Source: an uncultured Luminiphilus sp. (lineage in GTDB: Bacteria > Pseudomonadota > Gammaproteobacteria > Pseudomonadales > Halieaceae). Taken from it: 41,743 nucleotides of DNA. The stretch is from contig CALSUB010000014.1 of NCBI GenBank assembly GCA_943789425.1, forward strand, positions 1 through 41,743, given 5' to 3'. A program made the translations under genes and the position numbers. Positions 1 through 8,216 of the stretch are shown here, piece by piece; the first letter of the stretch is position 1, and each line of letters starts with the position of its first letter. The notes under the pieces are model-generated. The model saw nothing but the letters and a program-made list of their open reading frames with translations, ran no database searches and had not been told where the DNA came from.

Positions 1-595
1 CGATGGTGGCTATTTTTGCGATGACTGACTGCCGATCCTGATTGGCCATTTCATTGTGCGCCAACAAGGGAGACCAAATTTGCTCCACCAAAGAAGACTC
101 CCGCCCATCTAAAAATAGCTGCTGAACGAAGACGACGTTGTAAAGCGAAGGCACATTGCGGCGGACGCCTTTTCCTTGGTGTCCCACTGGCGTGGCTAGC
201 TCGTTCTGCGTAAACCCCTGTTCCGGTATGTGACACATCGCGCAGGAAAGGGTGTCGTTGGCAGAAAGACGCCGATCGAAAAACAGCTGCCGACCTAAGT
301 CAATTTCTGCCGCCTTCGCCCCTTCCCCCACGGCCGGCAAGCCCAAAGGCGTTTCACTGCTCAGTTTGTCTAGGGCTTGGCGAATACCTGACACTTCGAT
401 AACGACTTTTGAATCAGTGCGGTAAGTCTCTGATTCGTAGCCGATCCTCGAATCCGCTAGCCCCACACGATGAGGAGAATCAACAAAAGGCGCTAGCTCT
501 GTTGCCACCACTGCGGCGACGGAGATAAGCGAGACAAAAAACAACAGGAAAGCAGCCCGAGCCCGGCGTCGGCACCGTGCCGAAAAGAGGTGCAT
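1..595 (-). CDS. Di-haem cytochrome c peroxidase / MauG family protein (partial, C-terminus off window)
   Basis: The first 198 residues are visible, read from the ATG at 595 on the minus strand and open to the window edge. An Arg-rich N-terminus is followed by a hydrophobic stretch at about residues 15-31, which fits a Sec signal or membrane anchor. The motif LGRQLFFDRRLS (about 100-111) leads into a haem-binding CAMCH (118-122), then RRNVPSLYN and LFLDGRES, all characteristic of the first haem domain of the bacterial CcpA/MauG family. The second CxxCH should lie beyond position 1. These are periplasmic c-type cytochromes that reduce H2O2 or oxidise a protein residue to build a cofactor. The gene is divergent from mtoX with only 60 bp between the two starts, and mtoX-SCO-mauG clustering is known from methanethiol-oxidising bacteria. 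Whether it acts as a peroxidase or a maturase cannot be told from this half. Confidence 0.88.
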   Translation of the reverse strand, partial: MHLFSARCRRRARAAFLLFFVSLISVAAVVATELAPFVDSPHRVGLADSRIGYESETYRTDSKVVIEVSGIRQALDKLSSETPLGLPAVGEGAKAAEIDLGRQLFFDRRLSANDTLSCAMCHIPEQGFTQNELATPVGHQGKGVRRNVPSLYNVVFVQQLFLDGRESSLVEQIWSPLLAHNEMANQDRQSVIAKIATI

Positions 596-655
596 TGCTG
601 TATTTTCTGGTGGTAGCATCATCGAATTGTGGCAGAAAAATACGGAGAAAAAATA

Positions 656-2011
656 ATGATCTGGAAAATGTTAATTTCTAGCGTCGTAGCCGCCCTCTTA
701 CTGGTGCAGCCCACCTCGGCTGACGAAACCTGCATGTCACCGTACATGGCCAAAATCGTCGGGCAAGAGGACTATGTTTACATCTGGACCTTGGGCCTCG
801 AAGGTGTTGGAAACGGGGAAGACAAGCTGGTCACTGTCGATGTGAATCCCGACTCAAAAACCTACGGCACGGTGATCCACTCACTGTCGATGGGCGGGCG
901 CAACGAAGCGCACCACTCGGGGCTCACGGATGATCGGCGGTTTTTGTGGGCATCAGGATTGGACACCAACAAAATTTTTATCTTCGATGTGCATACCGAC
1001 CCTGCCGCACCCAGCTTGCATCGCACTATTGACGATTTTGTGAGCAAAACAGGCGGCGTAGTCGGCCCCCACACCAGTTACGCACTGCCAGGGCGCATGC
1101 TGATTACCGGGCTCTCTAACAATCGCGACCACGGTGGACGTACCGGCATGGCCGAGTACACCAACGAGGGCGACTTCATTACAAGCGTTTGGATGCCCAC
1201 AGACGACAATCTGCAAGGGGCTGTGAAATCGGGCAACTTTGCCGACGGCTACGGCTATGACGCGCGAGCCCTGCCCCGTCGTAACGCACTGGTGACCTCT
1301 TCCTTTACGGGATGGAATAACTACATGATGAATCTGGGCAAAATGATGGGTGACGCCGAGGCAATGAAACGCTTTGGTAATACCGTCGTCATCTGGGACC
1401 TTCACGCGCGTACTCCCAAGAAAATTCTTGATGTGCCAGGCGCACCATTAGAAATACGCTGCGCCTGGGGCTCGCAGTCTGATTATTGCTTCACGACCAC
1501 CGCCCTCACGTCTAAGGTGTGGCTGATCTACGAAGATGACGCCGGTGAATGGCAAGCGAAAGCGGTCGCTGATATTGGCGACGCCAGCAAGATCCCATTG
1601 CCTGTCGACATCTCTATTTCAGCCGATGACAATCATCTTTGGGTGAACACTTGGAATGATGGCAAAGTTCGGCTGTACGACATCTCCAATCCCCATGCCC
1701 CTGTTCAAGTCATGGAAGAGCAGATTGGCGAACAGGTCAACATGGTCTCGCAGAGTTGGGATGGAGAGCGCGTTTATTTTACCTCCTCGCTACTTGCTAA
1801 TTGGGATAAGACCACAGCATCCGAGGGCAATGACTTGCAGTACTTTAAGCTCTATAACTGGGATGGTGAAACCCTCACACCCGAGTTCAATCTCGATTTC
1901 ATTGAGCTGGGTTTAGGGGCACCGCATCAAATGCGTTTTGGCGCTCATGCGCTCTATGGTGGCGCTACCGCGCAGTCCCCGTCAGGATTGGCTTCACCGA
2001 CCGCACACTGA
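656..2011 (+). CDS. mtoX: Methanethiol oxidase (SBP56/selenium-binding protein family), exported
   Basis: A 451-residue protein of the SBP56 family. The family enzyme oxidises CH3SH with O2 and water to formaldehyde, H2S and H2O2, depends on copper, and is periplasmic. The sequence has a signal peptide (about 1-22, ending PTSA) followed by the family start DETCMSPYMAKIVGQEDYVY, and later the typical blocks HHSGLTDDRRFLWASGLD, GPHTSY, TSSFTGWNNYM, ISISADDNHLWVNTWNDG and a His near the end (APHQMRFG). I chose the ATG at 656 because GGAGA lies 8 bases upstream and the signal peptide starts cleanly there; an in-frame GTG at 629 would add nine polar residues. A SCO copper chaperone gene follows 7 bp downstream and a MauG gene is divergent, matching described mtoX loci. 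The assignment to the family is very firm; the reaction is inferred from family and neighbours. Confidence 0.9.
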   Translation: MIWKMLISSVVAALLLVQPTSADETCMSPYMAKIVGQEDYVYIWTLGLEGVGNGEDKLVTVDVNPDSKTYGTVIHSLSMGGRNEAHHSGLTDDRRFLWASGLDTNKIFIFDVHTDPAAPSLHRTIDDFVSKTGGVVGPHTSYALPGRMLITGLSNNRDHGGRTGMAEYTNEGDFITSVWMPTDDNLQGAVKSGNFADGYGYDARALPRRNALVTSSFTGWNNYMMNLGKMMGDAEAMKRFGNTVVIWDLHARTPKKILDVPGAPLEIRCAWGSQSDYCFTTTALTSKVWLIYEDDAGEWQAKAVADIGDASKIPLPVDISISADDNHLWVNTWNDGKVRLYDISNPHAPVQVMEEQIGEQVNMVSQSWDGERVYFTSSLLANWDKTTASEGNDLQYFKLYNWDGETLTPEFNLDFIELGLGAPHQMRFGAHALYGGATAQSPSGLASPTAH

Positions 2012-2018
2012 CATCGTG

Positions 2019-2693
2019 ATGCGCGGTAACGTTATCCTGCTGCTGTGGGTGTTGAGTGCAGCTGTGCTCAGTGCACCCCATCAGCACAAGGAGCCCGTCG
2101 TCATGGCGCCGGGCTACGCGCCGCTCTCCTTTACCCCTCCGGAGCCAGGAACTTATGGATTACCCGCGATGGGGGTGGCCGGCGATGGCCAGGTACTGGA
2201 CAGCCAAGGTCGCGCTACCAACCTACACGACTACCTTGGGACTAAACCCACCGTACTGAGTTTCATTTTTACGACCTGCGATGATGTGAATGGGTGCCCG
2301 CTGGCAACCTATGTGATGAGAAGCGTTCAGGACGCACTGCAGGCAGACCCAGACACCGCCGACAAAGCGCGTCTCGTCAGCTTCAGCTTCGATCCTGTTT
2401 TCGACACTCCTGACGTCATCGACGCCTATGGATCGCAGTTTCGTACCGACAATTTCGACTGGCAATTCCTGACGACATCGGGCCCAGAGTCTCTTGACCC
2501 CATTTTGAGCGCCTATGGTCAATGGGTCATCCGAGACTACGATGATAACGGCGACTACACGGGCACCATGTCACATATCTTGCGGGTGTTTTTGATCGAC
2601 AAGAACCGCAATATCCGCAATATCTACAGCACCTCTTTTTTGCATGCCGATACGGTCGCCAATGACGTTCGCTCACTGCTGATGGAACAGTAA
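2019..2693 (+). CDS. SCO1/SenC-family copper chaperone
   Basis: A 224-residue thioredoxin-fold protein with an N-terminal hydrophobic segment (about 4-19), probably exported or anchored facing the periplasm. SCO proteins carry Cu(I) through two Cys and one distal His. Here these are Cys87 and Cys93 (TTCDDVNGCP) and His186 (MSHILRVFLID). The spacing is CX5C rather than the usual CX3C, although the flanking beta-strand (PTVLSFIFT) and the following Pro are conserved. The ATG at 2019 lies 7 bp past the mtoX stop, which points to co-transcription; a GTG at 2016 is also possible. Reading further upstream in this frame would run into mtoX and give a poor N-terminus. The likely job is copper loading of MtoX; a role in cytochrome oxidase assembly is less likely given the locus. 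Confidence 0.87.
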   Translation: MRGNVILLLWVLSAAVLSAPHQHKEPVVMAPGYAPLSFTPPEPGTYGLPAMGVAGDGQVLDSQGRATNLHDYLGTKPTVLSFIFTTCDDVNGCPLATYVMRSVQDALQADPDTADKARLVSFSFDPVFDTPDVIDAYGSQFRTDNFDWQFLTTSGPESLDPILSAYGQWVIRDYDDNGDYTGTMSHILRVFLIDKNRNIRNIYSTSFLHADTVANDVRSLLMEQ

Positions 2694-2739
2694 GCCGCGC
2701 TACCCTAGCACCCCAAAAACACGTTCGCACACTGCCGCC

Positions 2740-2765
2740 GGCTAGACCGTCAAAAGTGGTCAGCC
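2740..2765 (+). other. Imperfect hairpin downstream of mtoX-SCO
   Basis: GGCTAGACC and GGTCAGCC pair with one bulged base around a 9-nt loop, 47 bp after the SCO stop. There is no U-run after it, so it is not a textbook intrinsic terminator. The remainder of the 188-bp gap up to the aldehyde dehydrogenase shows nothing I can name. Confidence 0.25.
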
Positions 2766-2881
2766 TGCCCCGTCAATCCGCTAGCAAAGTCACGTTTGCG
2801 AACCTCATCCATGATATTCTGCCGCGGTTTTTTGGCGTCACACTCTGGAAACCTGCGCAAATAGAATGAGGAGAGACATCG

Positions 2882-4303
2882 ATGTACGTTAATGGCGAGT
2901 GGCTGAGAGACGGTCCCACCTTCTCTGTTCATAACCCCGCAACCGGCGAAACACTGGGCGAGGTGTTCGATGGCAATGCGGAGCACGCCCAGCAGGCTAT
3001 TAAAGCCGCAGAGCAGGCGCAGGATAGCTGGGCAGGTGAAACCGCGTACAAGCGCTCCGAATTACTGGCTCGCGCTCATGGTTTGATGCTGGAACGGCAA
3101 GCAGCGCTTGCGAATCTGATGACGCGAGAGCAAGGAAAACCGCTCAAAGCGGCTATGAACGAGGTCAAATATGCGGCCGATTTTTTACTGTGGTTTGCCG
3201 AAGAAGCAAAGCGGATATATGGAGAGACCATCCCTTCAGCACGCGCTGACCAGCGGTTTTTGGTTCACAAACAAGCCGTTGGTGTGGTCGCGGCTATCAC
3301 ACCCTGGAACTACCCCATCTCAATGCTCACTCGTAAATTAGGGCCAGCTTTGGCAGCGGGGTGCACCGTCGTGCTCAAGCCTGCCGAGAGCACGCCATTA
3401 TGTGCGATGGCCGTCTTCGATATTTTGCATGAGGTAGGTTTTCCACCCGGCGTTGCCAACCTTGTCACGACCAGTGACCCTAAACCCATTGGCGACGTGT
3501 TTTGCACCCATCCCAGCGTGCGCAAACTCACGTTCACAGGCTCTACCGCTGTCGGAAAACACCTCGCGCAAGCCGCGGCGCCGCAACTCAAGCGCGTCTC
3601 GATGGAGCTGGGCGGCCACGCGCCGTTTATCGTTTTTGACGACGCTGACCCCGTACATGCAGCCAAAGGCGCCTCACTCGTTAAATTTCTTAACACGGGT
3701 CAAGCTTGCATTAGCCCCAATCGTATCTTTGTTCAACGTCGCATTCTTGAGCCCTTTCTCGACACGCTTCAGGAGCGAGTGGGTAAATTACGAGCCGGTA
3801 ACGGGTTGGACCCAGCCAACAGCATTGGACCCCTGATTAATGAAGCAGCAATCGCGAAGGTGGATCGTCAGGTGCAAGATGCCATCGCCAAAGGGGCTAC
3901 TCTGCTCAGTGGTGGCGCTCGACTCAGCGATGGCGAACTCGCTAATGGTCATTTTTACGGCGCCACGTTACTCAGCAATATCAGCGCTGATATGCTGATT
4001 TATCGCGAGGAGACATTTGGCCCCGTTGCCGCTGTAGTGCCATTTGATGATGACGATGACGTTATCGCGATGGCGAACGATACGCGGTATGGACTGGCGG
4101 CCTACGTTTACACGCAGAACTTAGCCCGCGCACTGCGGACTTTTGAGCAACTACAGTTTGGTATCATCGGCATCAACGATATCAACCCCACCAGCGCCGC
4201 TGCGCCTTTTGGCGGTATGAAGGAAAGCGGGCTGGGTCGAGAAGGTGCTCGCGAAGGTATCGAAGAGTACCTCGAGACTAAGCTCGGCGGAATCAGTATC
4301 TAG
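2882..4303 (+). CDS. NAD(P)-dependent succinate-semialdehyde dehydrogenase-type aldehyde dehydrogenase
   Basis: A 473-residue, full-length aldehyde dehydrogenase oxidising an aldehyde to its acid with NAD(P)+ in the cytoplasm. Visible blocks are AITPWNYPISMLTRKLGPALAAG (cofactor fold), KPAEST, FTGST, the general base Glu242 in MELGGHAPF, the nucleophile Cys276 in NTGQACISPNR, EETFGPVA, and the C-terminal GGMKESGLGREG...EYLETKLGG typical of the GabD subgroup. GAGGAG lies at the expected distance before ATG 2882. It heads a tight plus-strand group: metY starts 28 bp after its stop and the hydrolase overlaps metY. The true substrate is uncertain. Succinate or glutarate semialdehyde is the family norm; a role in clearing aldehydes linked to methanethiol oxidation is only a contextual guess, as formaldehyde dehydrogenases usually belong to other subgroups. 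Confidence 0.88.
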   Translation: MYVNGEWLRDGPTFSVHNPATGETLGEVFDGNAEHAQQAIKAAEQAQDSWAGETAYKRSELLARAHGLMLERQAALANLMTREQGKPLKAAMNEVKYAADFLLWFAEEAKRIYGETIPSARADQRFLVHKQAVGVVAAITPWNYPISMLTRKLGPALAAGCTVVLKPAESTPLCAMAVFDILHEVGFPPGVANLVTTSDPKPIGDVFCTHPSVRKLTFTGSTAVGKHLAQAAAPQLKRVSMELGGHAPFIVFDDADPVHAAKGASLVKFLNTGQACISPNRIFVQRRILEPFLDTLQERVGKLRAGNGLDPANSIGPLINEAAIAKVDRQVQDAIAKGATLLSGGARLSDGELANGHFYGATLLSNISADMLIYREETFGPVAAVVPFDDDDDVIAMANDTRYGLAAYVYTQNLARALRTFEQLQFGIIGINDINPTSAAAPFGGMKESGLGREGAREGIEEYLETKLGGISI

Positions 4304-4331
4304 TTGCCCCACTAACACGAGGAATACTTCC

Positions 4332-5645
4332 ATGGCAGCATCGGATTATCCAGGTCTCGACACACTGGCTCTGCATGCAGGCGCTCAGCCTGATCCTGCA
4401 ACGGGCGCCAGAGCCACCCCGATCTATCAAACGGCGTCTTTTTGTTTTCCAGATTCAGATCATGCCGCATCGCTTTTTAACATTGAGCGAGCGGGACACG
4501 TTTACTCTCGACTCAGCAACCCGACTAATGCGGTGCTGGAGGAGCGTATCGCCGCACTAGAGGGTGGCGTGGGCGCGATTGCTACCGCCAGCGGACAGGC
4601 GGCGTTGCATCTCGCCATCATTACCCTGATGGGCGCTGGCTCCCACATTGTCGCCTCCGCTGCCCTGTACGGAGGAAGCCACAATTTATTTGCTTACACG
4701 CTACCCCGCTTTGGCATTGAAACCACCTTTGTTGATCCTCGCGATCCACAGGCATTTGCTGCGGCGATTCAAGACAATACGCGACTCATTTTTGGTGAAA
4801 CACTCGGTAATCCTGGGCTCGATGTACTGAATATCCCCGCCATCGCTGACGTCGCGCATCAGGCAGGCCTGCCACTGATGGTCGATTCAACGTTCACGAC
4901 GCCGTATCTCATAAAACCTTTTGAACTCGGTGCCGATATCATTCAGCACTCCGCCACCAAGTTTCTCAGTGGACACGGCATTGTGATCGGTGGATTGCTG
5001 GTCGACGGCGGTCATTTCGATTGGGAGGCGTCTGGAAAATTCCCAACCCTAACAGAGCCTTACGAGGGTTTTCACAACCTCATTTTCACTGAGGAGTTTG
5101 GGCCTACCGCCTTTATCCAAAGAGCCCGAAAAGAGGGGCTGCGTGACTTTGGCGCCTGTATGGCACCGACCTCCGCCTTCCATATTTTGCAAGGCATCGA
5201 AACACTCAGCGTGCGGATGGATCGCCACGTCGATAACACCCGTGAGATCGTCAACTTCTTGATGGAGCACCCACAAGTCGATCGAGTGGGCTATCCCGAG
5301 TTAGAGGGACACCCCGATCAGTCTCTGGCTGCAACGCTGTTGCCCAAGGGCTGTGGCGCCGTCTTCAGCTTCGACTTAGCCGGTGGTCGACCGGCGGGCA
5401 TTGCCTTTGTCGACGCACTCAATGTCTTCTCGCATTTGGCCAATATTGGTGATGCGAAATCGCTGGTAATTCACCCCGCTAGCACCACCCATCATCGTAT
5501 GGATGCCGAGGCGCTCGCCGCCGGTGGGATTGGCGAGGGCACGATTCGGCTGTCGATAGGGCTCGAGGACATCAAGGACCTGATCGCAGACCTGAAACAG
5601 GGATTGCGTGCCGCTGGTAAAGCGGCTGGAGGCAGCCGCTCATGA
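4332..5645 (+). CDS. metY: O-acetylhomoserine sulfhydrylase / aminocarboxypropyltransferase
   Basis: A 437-residue PLP enzyme of the Cys/Met metabolism family that exchanges the acetyl group of O-acetylhomoserine for sulfide (giving homocysteine) or for methanethiol (giving methionine). The opening DTLALHAGAQPDPATGARATPIYQT, the loop YSRLSNPT, the Asp of MVDSTFTTPYL and the PLP lysine Lys210 in HSATKFLSGHG are all present, and the size and the TEPYEGFHN insert fit MetY rather than MetB. The start is ATG 4332, with GAGGA 8 bases upstream; an upstream in-frame ATG lies inside the dehydrogenase gene. The last four bases overlap the next gene. Being a few kb from methanethiol oxidase, it could capture H2S or CH3SH, but this link is inferred. 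Confidence 0.9.
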   Translation: MAASDYPGLDTLALHAGAQPDPATGARATPIYQTASFCFPDSDHAASLFNIERAGHVYSRLSNPTNAVLEERIAALEGGVGAIATASGQAALHLAIITLMGAGSHIVASAALYGGSHNLFAYTLPRFGIETTFVDPRDPQAFAAAIQDNTRLIFGETLGNPGLDVLNIPAIADVAHQAGLPLMVDSTFTTPYLIKPFELGADIIQHSATKFLSGHGIVIGGLLVDGGHFDWEASGKFPTLTEPYEGFHNLIFTEEFGPTAFIQRARKEGLRDFGACMAPTSAFHILQGIETLSVRMDRHVDNTREIVNFLMEHPQVDRVGYPELEGHPDQSLAATLLPKGCGAVFSFDLAGGRPAGIAFVDALNVFSHLANIGDAKSLVIHPASTTHHRMDAEALAAGGIGEGTIRLSIGLEDIKDLIADLKQGLRAAGKAAGGSRS

Positions 5646-6430
5646 TGATTACTGTCAATGAGCACGACGTTTATTGCTACACCAACTCTCGTGAAATTGA
5701 TCCGGCAAAACCGAGCATCGTCTTCATTCATGGCTCGGGTATGGACCACTGTGTTTGGACCTTAGCCAGCCGACATTTTGCGCGGCATGGCAACAACGTC
5801 ATCTCGGTGGATTTACCGGGTCACGGTCGTTCCGGTGGCGCACCGCTCTCCACCATCGAAGCAATGGCCGATTGGGTTATTGCGGTGCTGGACACGCTCG
5901 ATATTGAGCAAGCGGCATTGGTCGGCCACAGCCTCGGTAGCCTCATCGCGCTGGAAAGCGCTGCCGCGCACCCCAGTCGCATCAGGGCCATTGCGTTGGT
6001 CGGCACGACCTCCCCCATGCCTGTCTCAGACGCCATTCTTGATGCCGCTGAGGCCAATGACCATTCGGCCTTCGACATGCTCACCCAATGGGGGTTTAGT
6101 AAGCGACACCAATTTGGCGGTAACCGTAGCTCAGGTATTTGGATGATTGGCAATACCCTCAGGCTGTATGAGCAATCTGGGCCAGACGTGTTGTTTCACG
6201 ATATGCGAGCCTGCAACGACTACCAATCGGGCATTGAACAAGCGAGTCGAGTGACCTGCCCTGCGCTCTTGCTACTGGGTGCTGAGGACAGACTCACCCC
6301 AGTCCGCAGCACCCAGGGGCTTCAGTCAGCACTCGCCTCAGCCAAGGTTAAGGTACTCCCGGGAGCGGGCCATACCATCATGGTTGAGGCACCCAACGCC
6401 ATGCTCGATGCGCTGCATCAAGTGCTTTAA
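5642..6430 (+). CDS. Alpha/beta hydrolase
   Basis: A 262-residue cytoplasmic alpha/beta-hydrolase-fold protein. The oxyanion motif HGSGMD is at 30-35, the nucleophile elbow GHSLGS has Ser97, the acidic residue is probably the Asp in LLGAEDRLTP, and the base is the His in PGAGHTIMVEAP. The start overlaps the metY stop by an ATGA, so translation is probably coupled; GGAGG lies 9 bases upstream. By co-transcription with metY it might act on an ester or a thioester, but homoserine acetyltransferases of this fold (MetX) are about 100 residues longer and have a lid domain that is absent here. The substrate is unknown. It ends convergently, 22 bp from the dioxygenase stop. Confidence 0.82.
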   Translation: MMITVNEHDVYCYTNSREIDPAKPSIVFIHGSGMDHCVWTLASRHFARHGNNVISVDLPGHGRSGGAPLSTIEAMADWVIAVLDTLDIEQAALVGHSLGSLIALESAAAHPSRIRAIALVGTTSPMPVSDAILDAAEANDHSAFDMLTQWGFSKRHQFGGNRSSGIWMIGNTLRLYEQSGPDVLFHDMRACNDYQSGIEQASRVTCPALLLLGAEDRLTPVRSTQGLQSALASAKVKVLPGAGHTIMVEAPNAMLDALHQVL

Positions 6431-6452
6431 CTCAGTGGCATAAAACGTCTGC

Positions 6453-7302
6453 TTAAAACTGGGTATCGGCAATGGTTGTGCGATGCAGCAGTCGATCGTA
6501 ACCGTCGTAACCACCAGTCGCGGCGTGTAACAACGATCGGTTATCCCACATCACGACCATGCCCGCCTCCCATCGATGGGTATAAATGAACTCGGGTTGC
6601 GTCTGATGTGTGTACAGAGACATCAATAACGCTTCACTCTCCTCACGCGCCATCCCCTCAAACCCGGTGATATAGGCGGCCGAAGAAAACAGGGCTTTGC
6701 TGCCATTCTCGTGGTGCGTCCGAATAAGTGGATGCGCATGAGTATCGCGTGCTCGCTCACTGGGTAAGATTTTCATACTACGCCCCAACGCCTGGTCGTC
6801 TTTACCGTAGGCACCATCTGGCGCATAGCCGAGCGCTGCAGAGTGAATCGCCACGAGATCCTCGACCCGATCTCTCAAGTCGTCGGGCAATTGTTGGTAA
6901 GCCATCGCCTGATCCGCAAACAATGTTTCCCCCCCGATCGGTGGAATGGTGATCCCATACAACACCGTGCCAGCAGGGCGGCACTCCTAAGAAACTCCAA
7001 TCACTGTGAAATATCTCAGCAAAAATCGCGGTCTTCTCATGGGCATCTCGCTGCACCGCAGCGACTTTGGGATGCTCGTTGATATGACCAAAAAAAGGGT
7101 CTTCTCCAATCTCGCCAAACTGCTCACTAAAGGCAACCAGTTGTGATGGCGTCAGCTGCTGTTTTGGAAAAATGAGCACCTTGTGCTCAAGCCATTGCGC
7201 ACGCAGCTCGGCAATTAAGTCTGAGGAGAGCGGCTCATGCAACGTCACGCCATCAATGGTGGCACCGCAACTGGCACCCGAGGGGGTAGTGGTAAATCCC
7301 AT
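6453..7302 (-). pseudogene. TauD/TfdA-type Fe(II)/2-oxoglutarate dioxygenase, interrupted by a one-base frameshift
   Basis: Without the frame break this would be a dioxygenase of about 282 residues. The upstream frame (7302 to about 6976) carries the N-terminal fold and the iron ligands His99 and Asp101 in FHSDWSFLGVPP. The downstream frame continues exactly where the family does, with TVLYGITIPPIGGETLFADQAMAY, and has the distal HAATGGYDGYDRLLHRTTI region with the last His and the 2-oxoglutarate Arg. Removing one base, most simply the A at 6975 (T on the coding strand), joins the frames. ATG 7302 has GGAGG 7 bases upstream. Reactions of this family range from taurine and alkylsulfonate oxidation to other hydroxylations, so the substrate is open. 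Both halves look conserved, so the break is either very recent or a sequencing error. It is third in a minus-strand run after the CoA-transferase and the SDR genes. Confidence 0.8.
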
Positions 7303-7359
7303 TGCCGAGCCTCCGGACGCGTATTGCGTCACAGTATCGATCTGATCGTCAGACCCCGT

Positions 7360-8136
7360 TCACAGCAGATCCACTGAATGGTTCCACCATGCTAAATCTG
7401 AGTAAGCCCGCAAATCTAGCTCATGGGTCCAAACCGAGCGATGCTGTTGGGCTAAGTGAAAGTACGTCTCAGCGATCTTTTCGGGCAGCAACAAACCGTC
7501 ATGCTCTTTGCCGCGCGTATTTCTCAGCGCGGCAAACGCCTCCTCACCCAGCATTTTGCCCAGCGTATCAGGCGCATCGACCGCACCATCGACAACGATG
7601 TGCGCAACGTGAATGCCTTGTGACGCATATTCAGCATTCAAGGTTTGGCATAGCAGCCGGCGACCCGCCATCGCAGCAGCGTGCGAGTGCTGGCCTGCAT
7701 TGCCCCGCATGGCTGAGGTCGCAGACGTCACCAAGAAGGTGCCCTTGCCGCGCGCTGCCATTAAAGGCACTAAGACCTTCGCCAATCGAAATAACCCAAA
7801 GCACGCAATTTGCCAGCCTAGTTCGAAGGTTTTCAGAGAGGTCTTTTCCAGCGATCGATTCCCTATTTGCGCGCCCAAGTTATAGACCATCGTGTCAATC
7901 GGTCCCACCTGCTCCACGTCACTAATTAATTGCTCCAGCGAACCCGGTTCAGCTGCATTAATGAGGTAGCCGCTGACCGCCAGCCCTTCGTCTTCAAACG
8001 ATCGTGACATGGCCGCTAGTCCGGCTGCATCGCTTCGGCGGCATAAAGCAGCGTGATAGCCCTCTTGGGCAAATTTACGACCCACCGTGCCGCCGATACC
8101 TGCTCCCGCACCAATCACCAAACAAACCGGCTTCAT
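7360..8136 (-). CDS. SDR-family protein without the YxxxK catalytic pair
   Basis: A 258-residue Rossmann protein. The cofactor loop GAGAGIG (9-15) is intact and the N-A-G-like strand is replaced by YNLGAQIGNRS. The region that normally carries the active site reads GQHSHAAAMAGRRLL, so His152 stands in for the Tyr and Met156 for the Lys; the Ser strand (FLVTSATSA) is kept. A dehydrogenase using the classical mechanism therefore looks unlikely; cofactor binding with another chemistry, or a non-catalytic role, is possible. I take ATG 8136, preceded by GGGGA; an in-frame TTG at 8148 would add four residues. The gene lies 80 bp after the CoA-transferase and 57 bp before the dioxygenase, in the same direction. 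Confidence 0.8.
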   Translation of the reverse strand: MKPVCLVIGAGAGIGGTVGRKFAQEGYHAALCRRSDAAGLAAMSRSFEDEGLAVSGYLINAAEPGSLEQLISDVEQVGPIDTMVYNLGAQIGNRSLEKTSLKTFELGWQIACFGLFRLAKVLVPLMAARGKGTFLVTSATSAMRGNAGQHSHAAAMAGRRLLCQTLNAEYASQGIHVAHIVVDGAVDAPDTLGKMLGEEAFAALRNTRGKEHDGLLLPEKIAETYFHLAQQHRSVWTHELDLRAYSDLAWWNHSVDLL

Positions 8137-8216
8137 GATTGTCCCCAATCCATTACCACTCCCCTACTCAGTGCCTCACCGCACCATGGCTTATCAGTTG
8201 CGCTATCTCACTCTCG

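Noticed and set aside
362-373. TTTGTCTAG core, as in the LitR-sigma operator, inside the MauG gene
   Set aside because: A single half-site in a coding region without a partner; most likely chance.
953-1405. A 150-codon open frame antisense to mtoX
   Set aside because: It lies wholly within a firmly identified gene, has no ribosome site and no family features.
5642-6430. Homoserine O-acetyltransferase (MetX) beside metY
   Set aside because: The alpha/beta hydrolase is about 100 residues too short and lacks the MetX lid region and motifs.
7302-7925. A 207-codon plus-strand frame over the SDR gene
   Set aside because: Its product is low-complexity and Ser/Pro/Arg/His-rich, antisense to a clear Rossmann protein.
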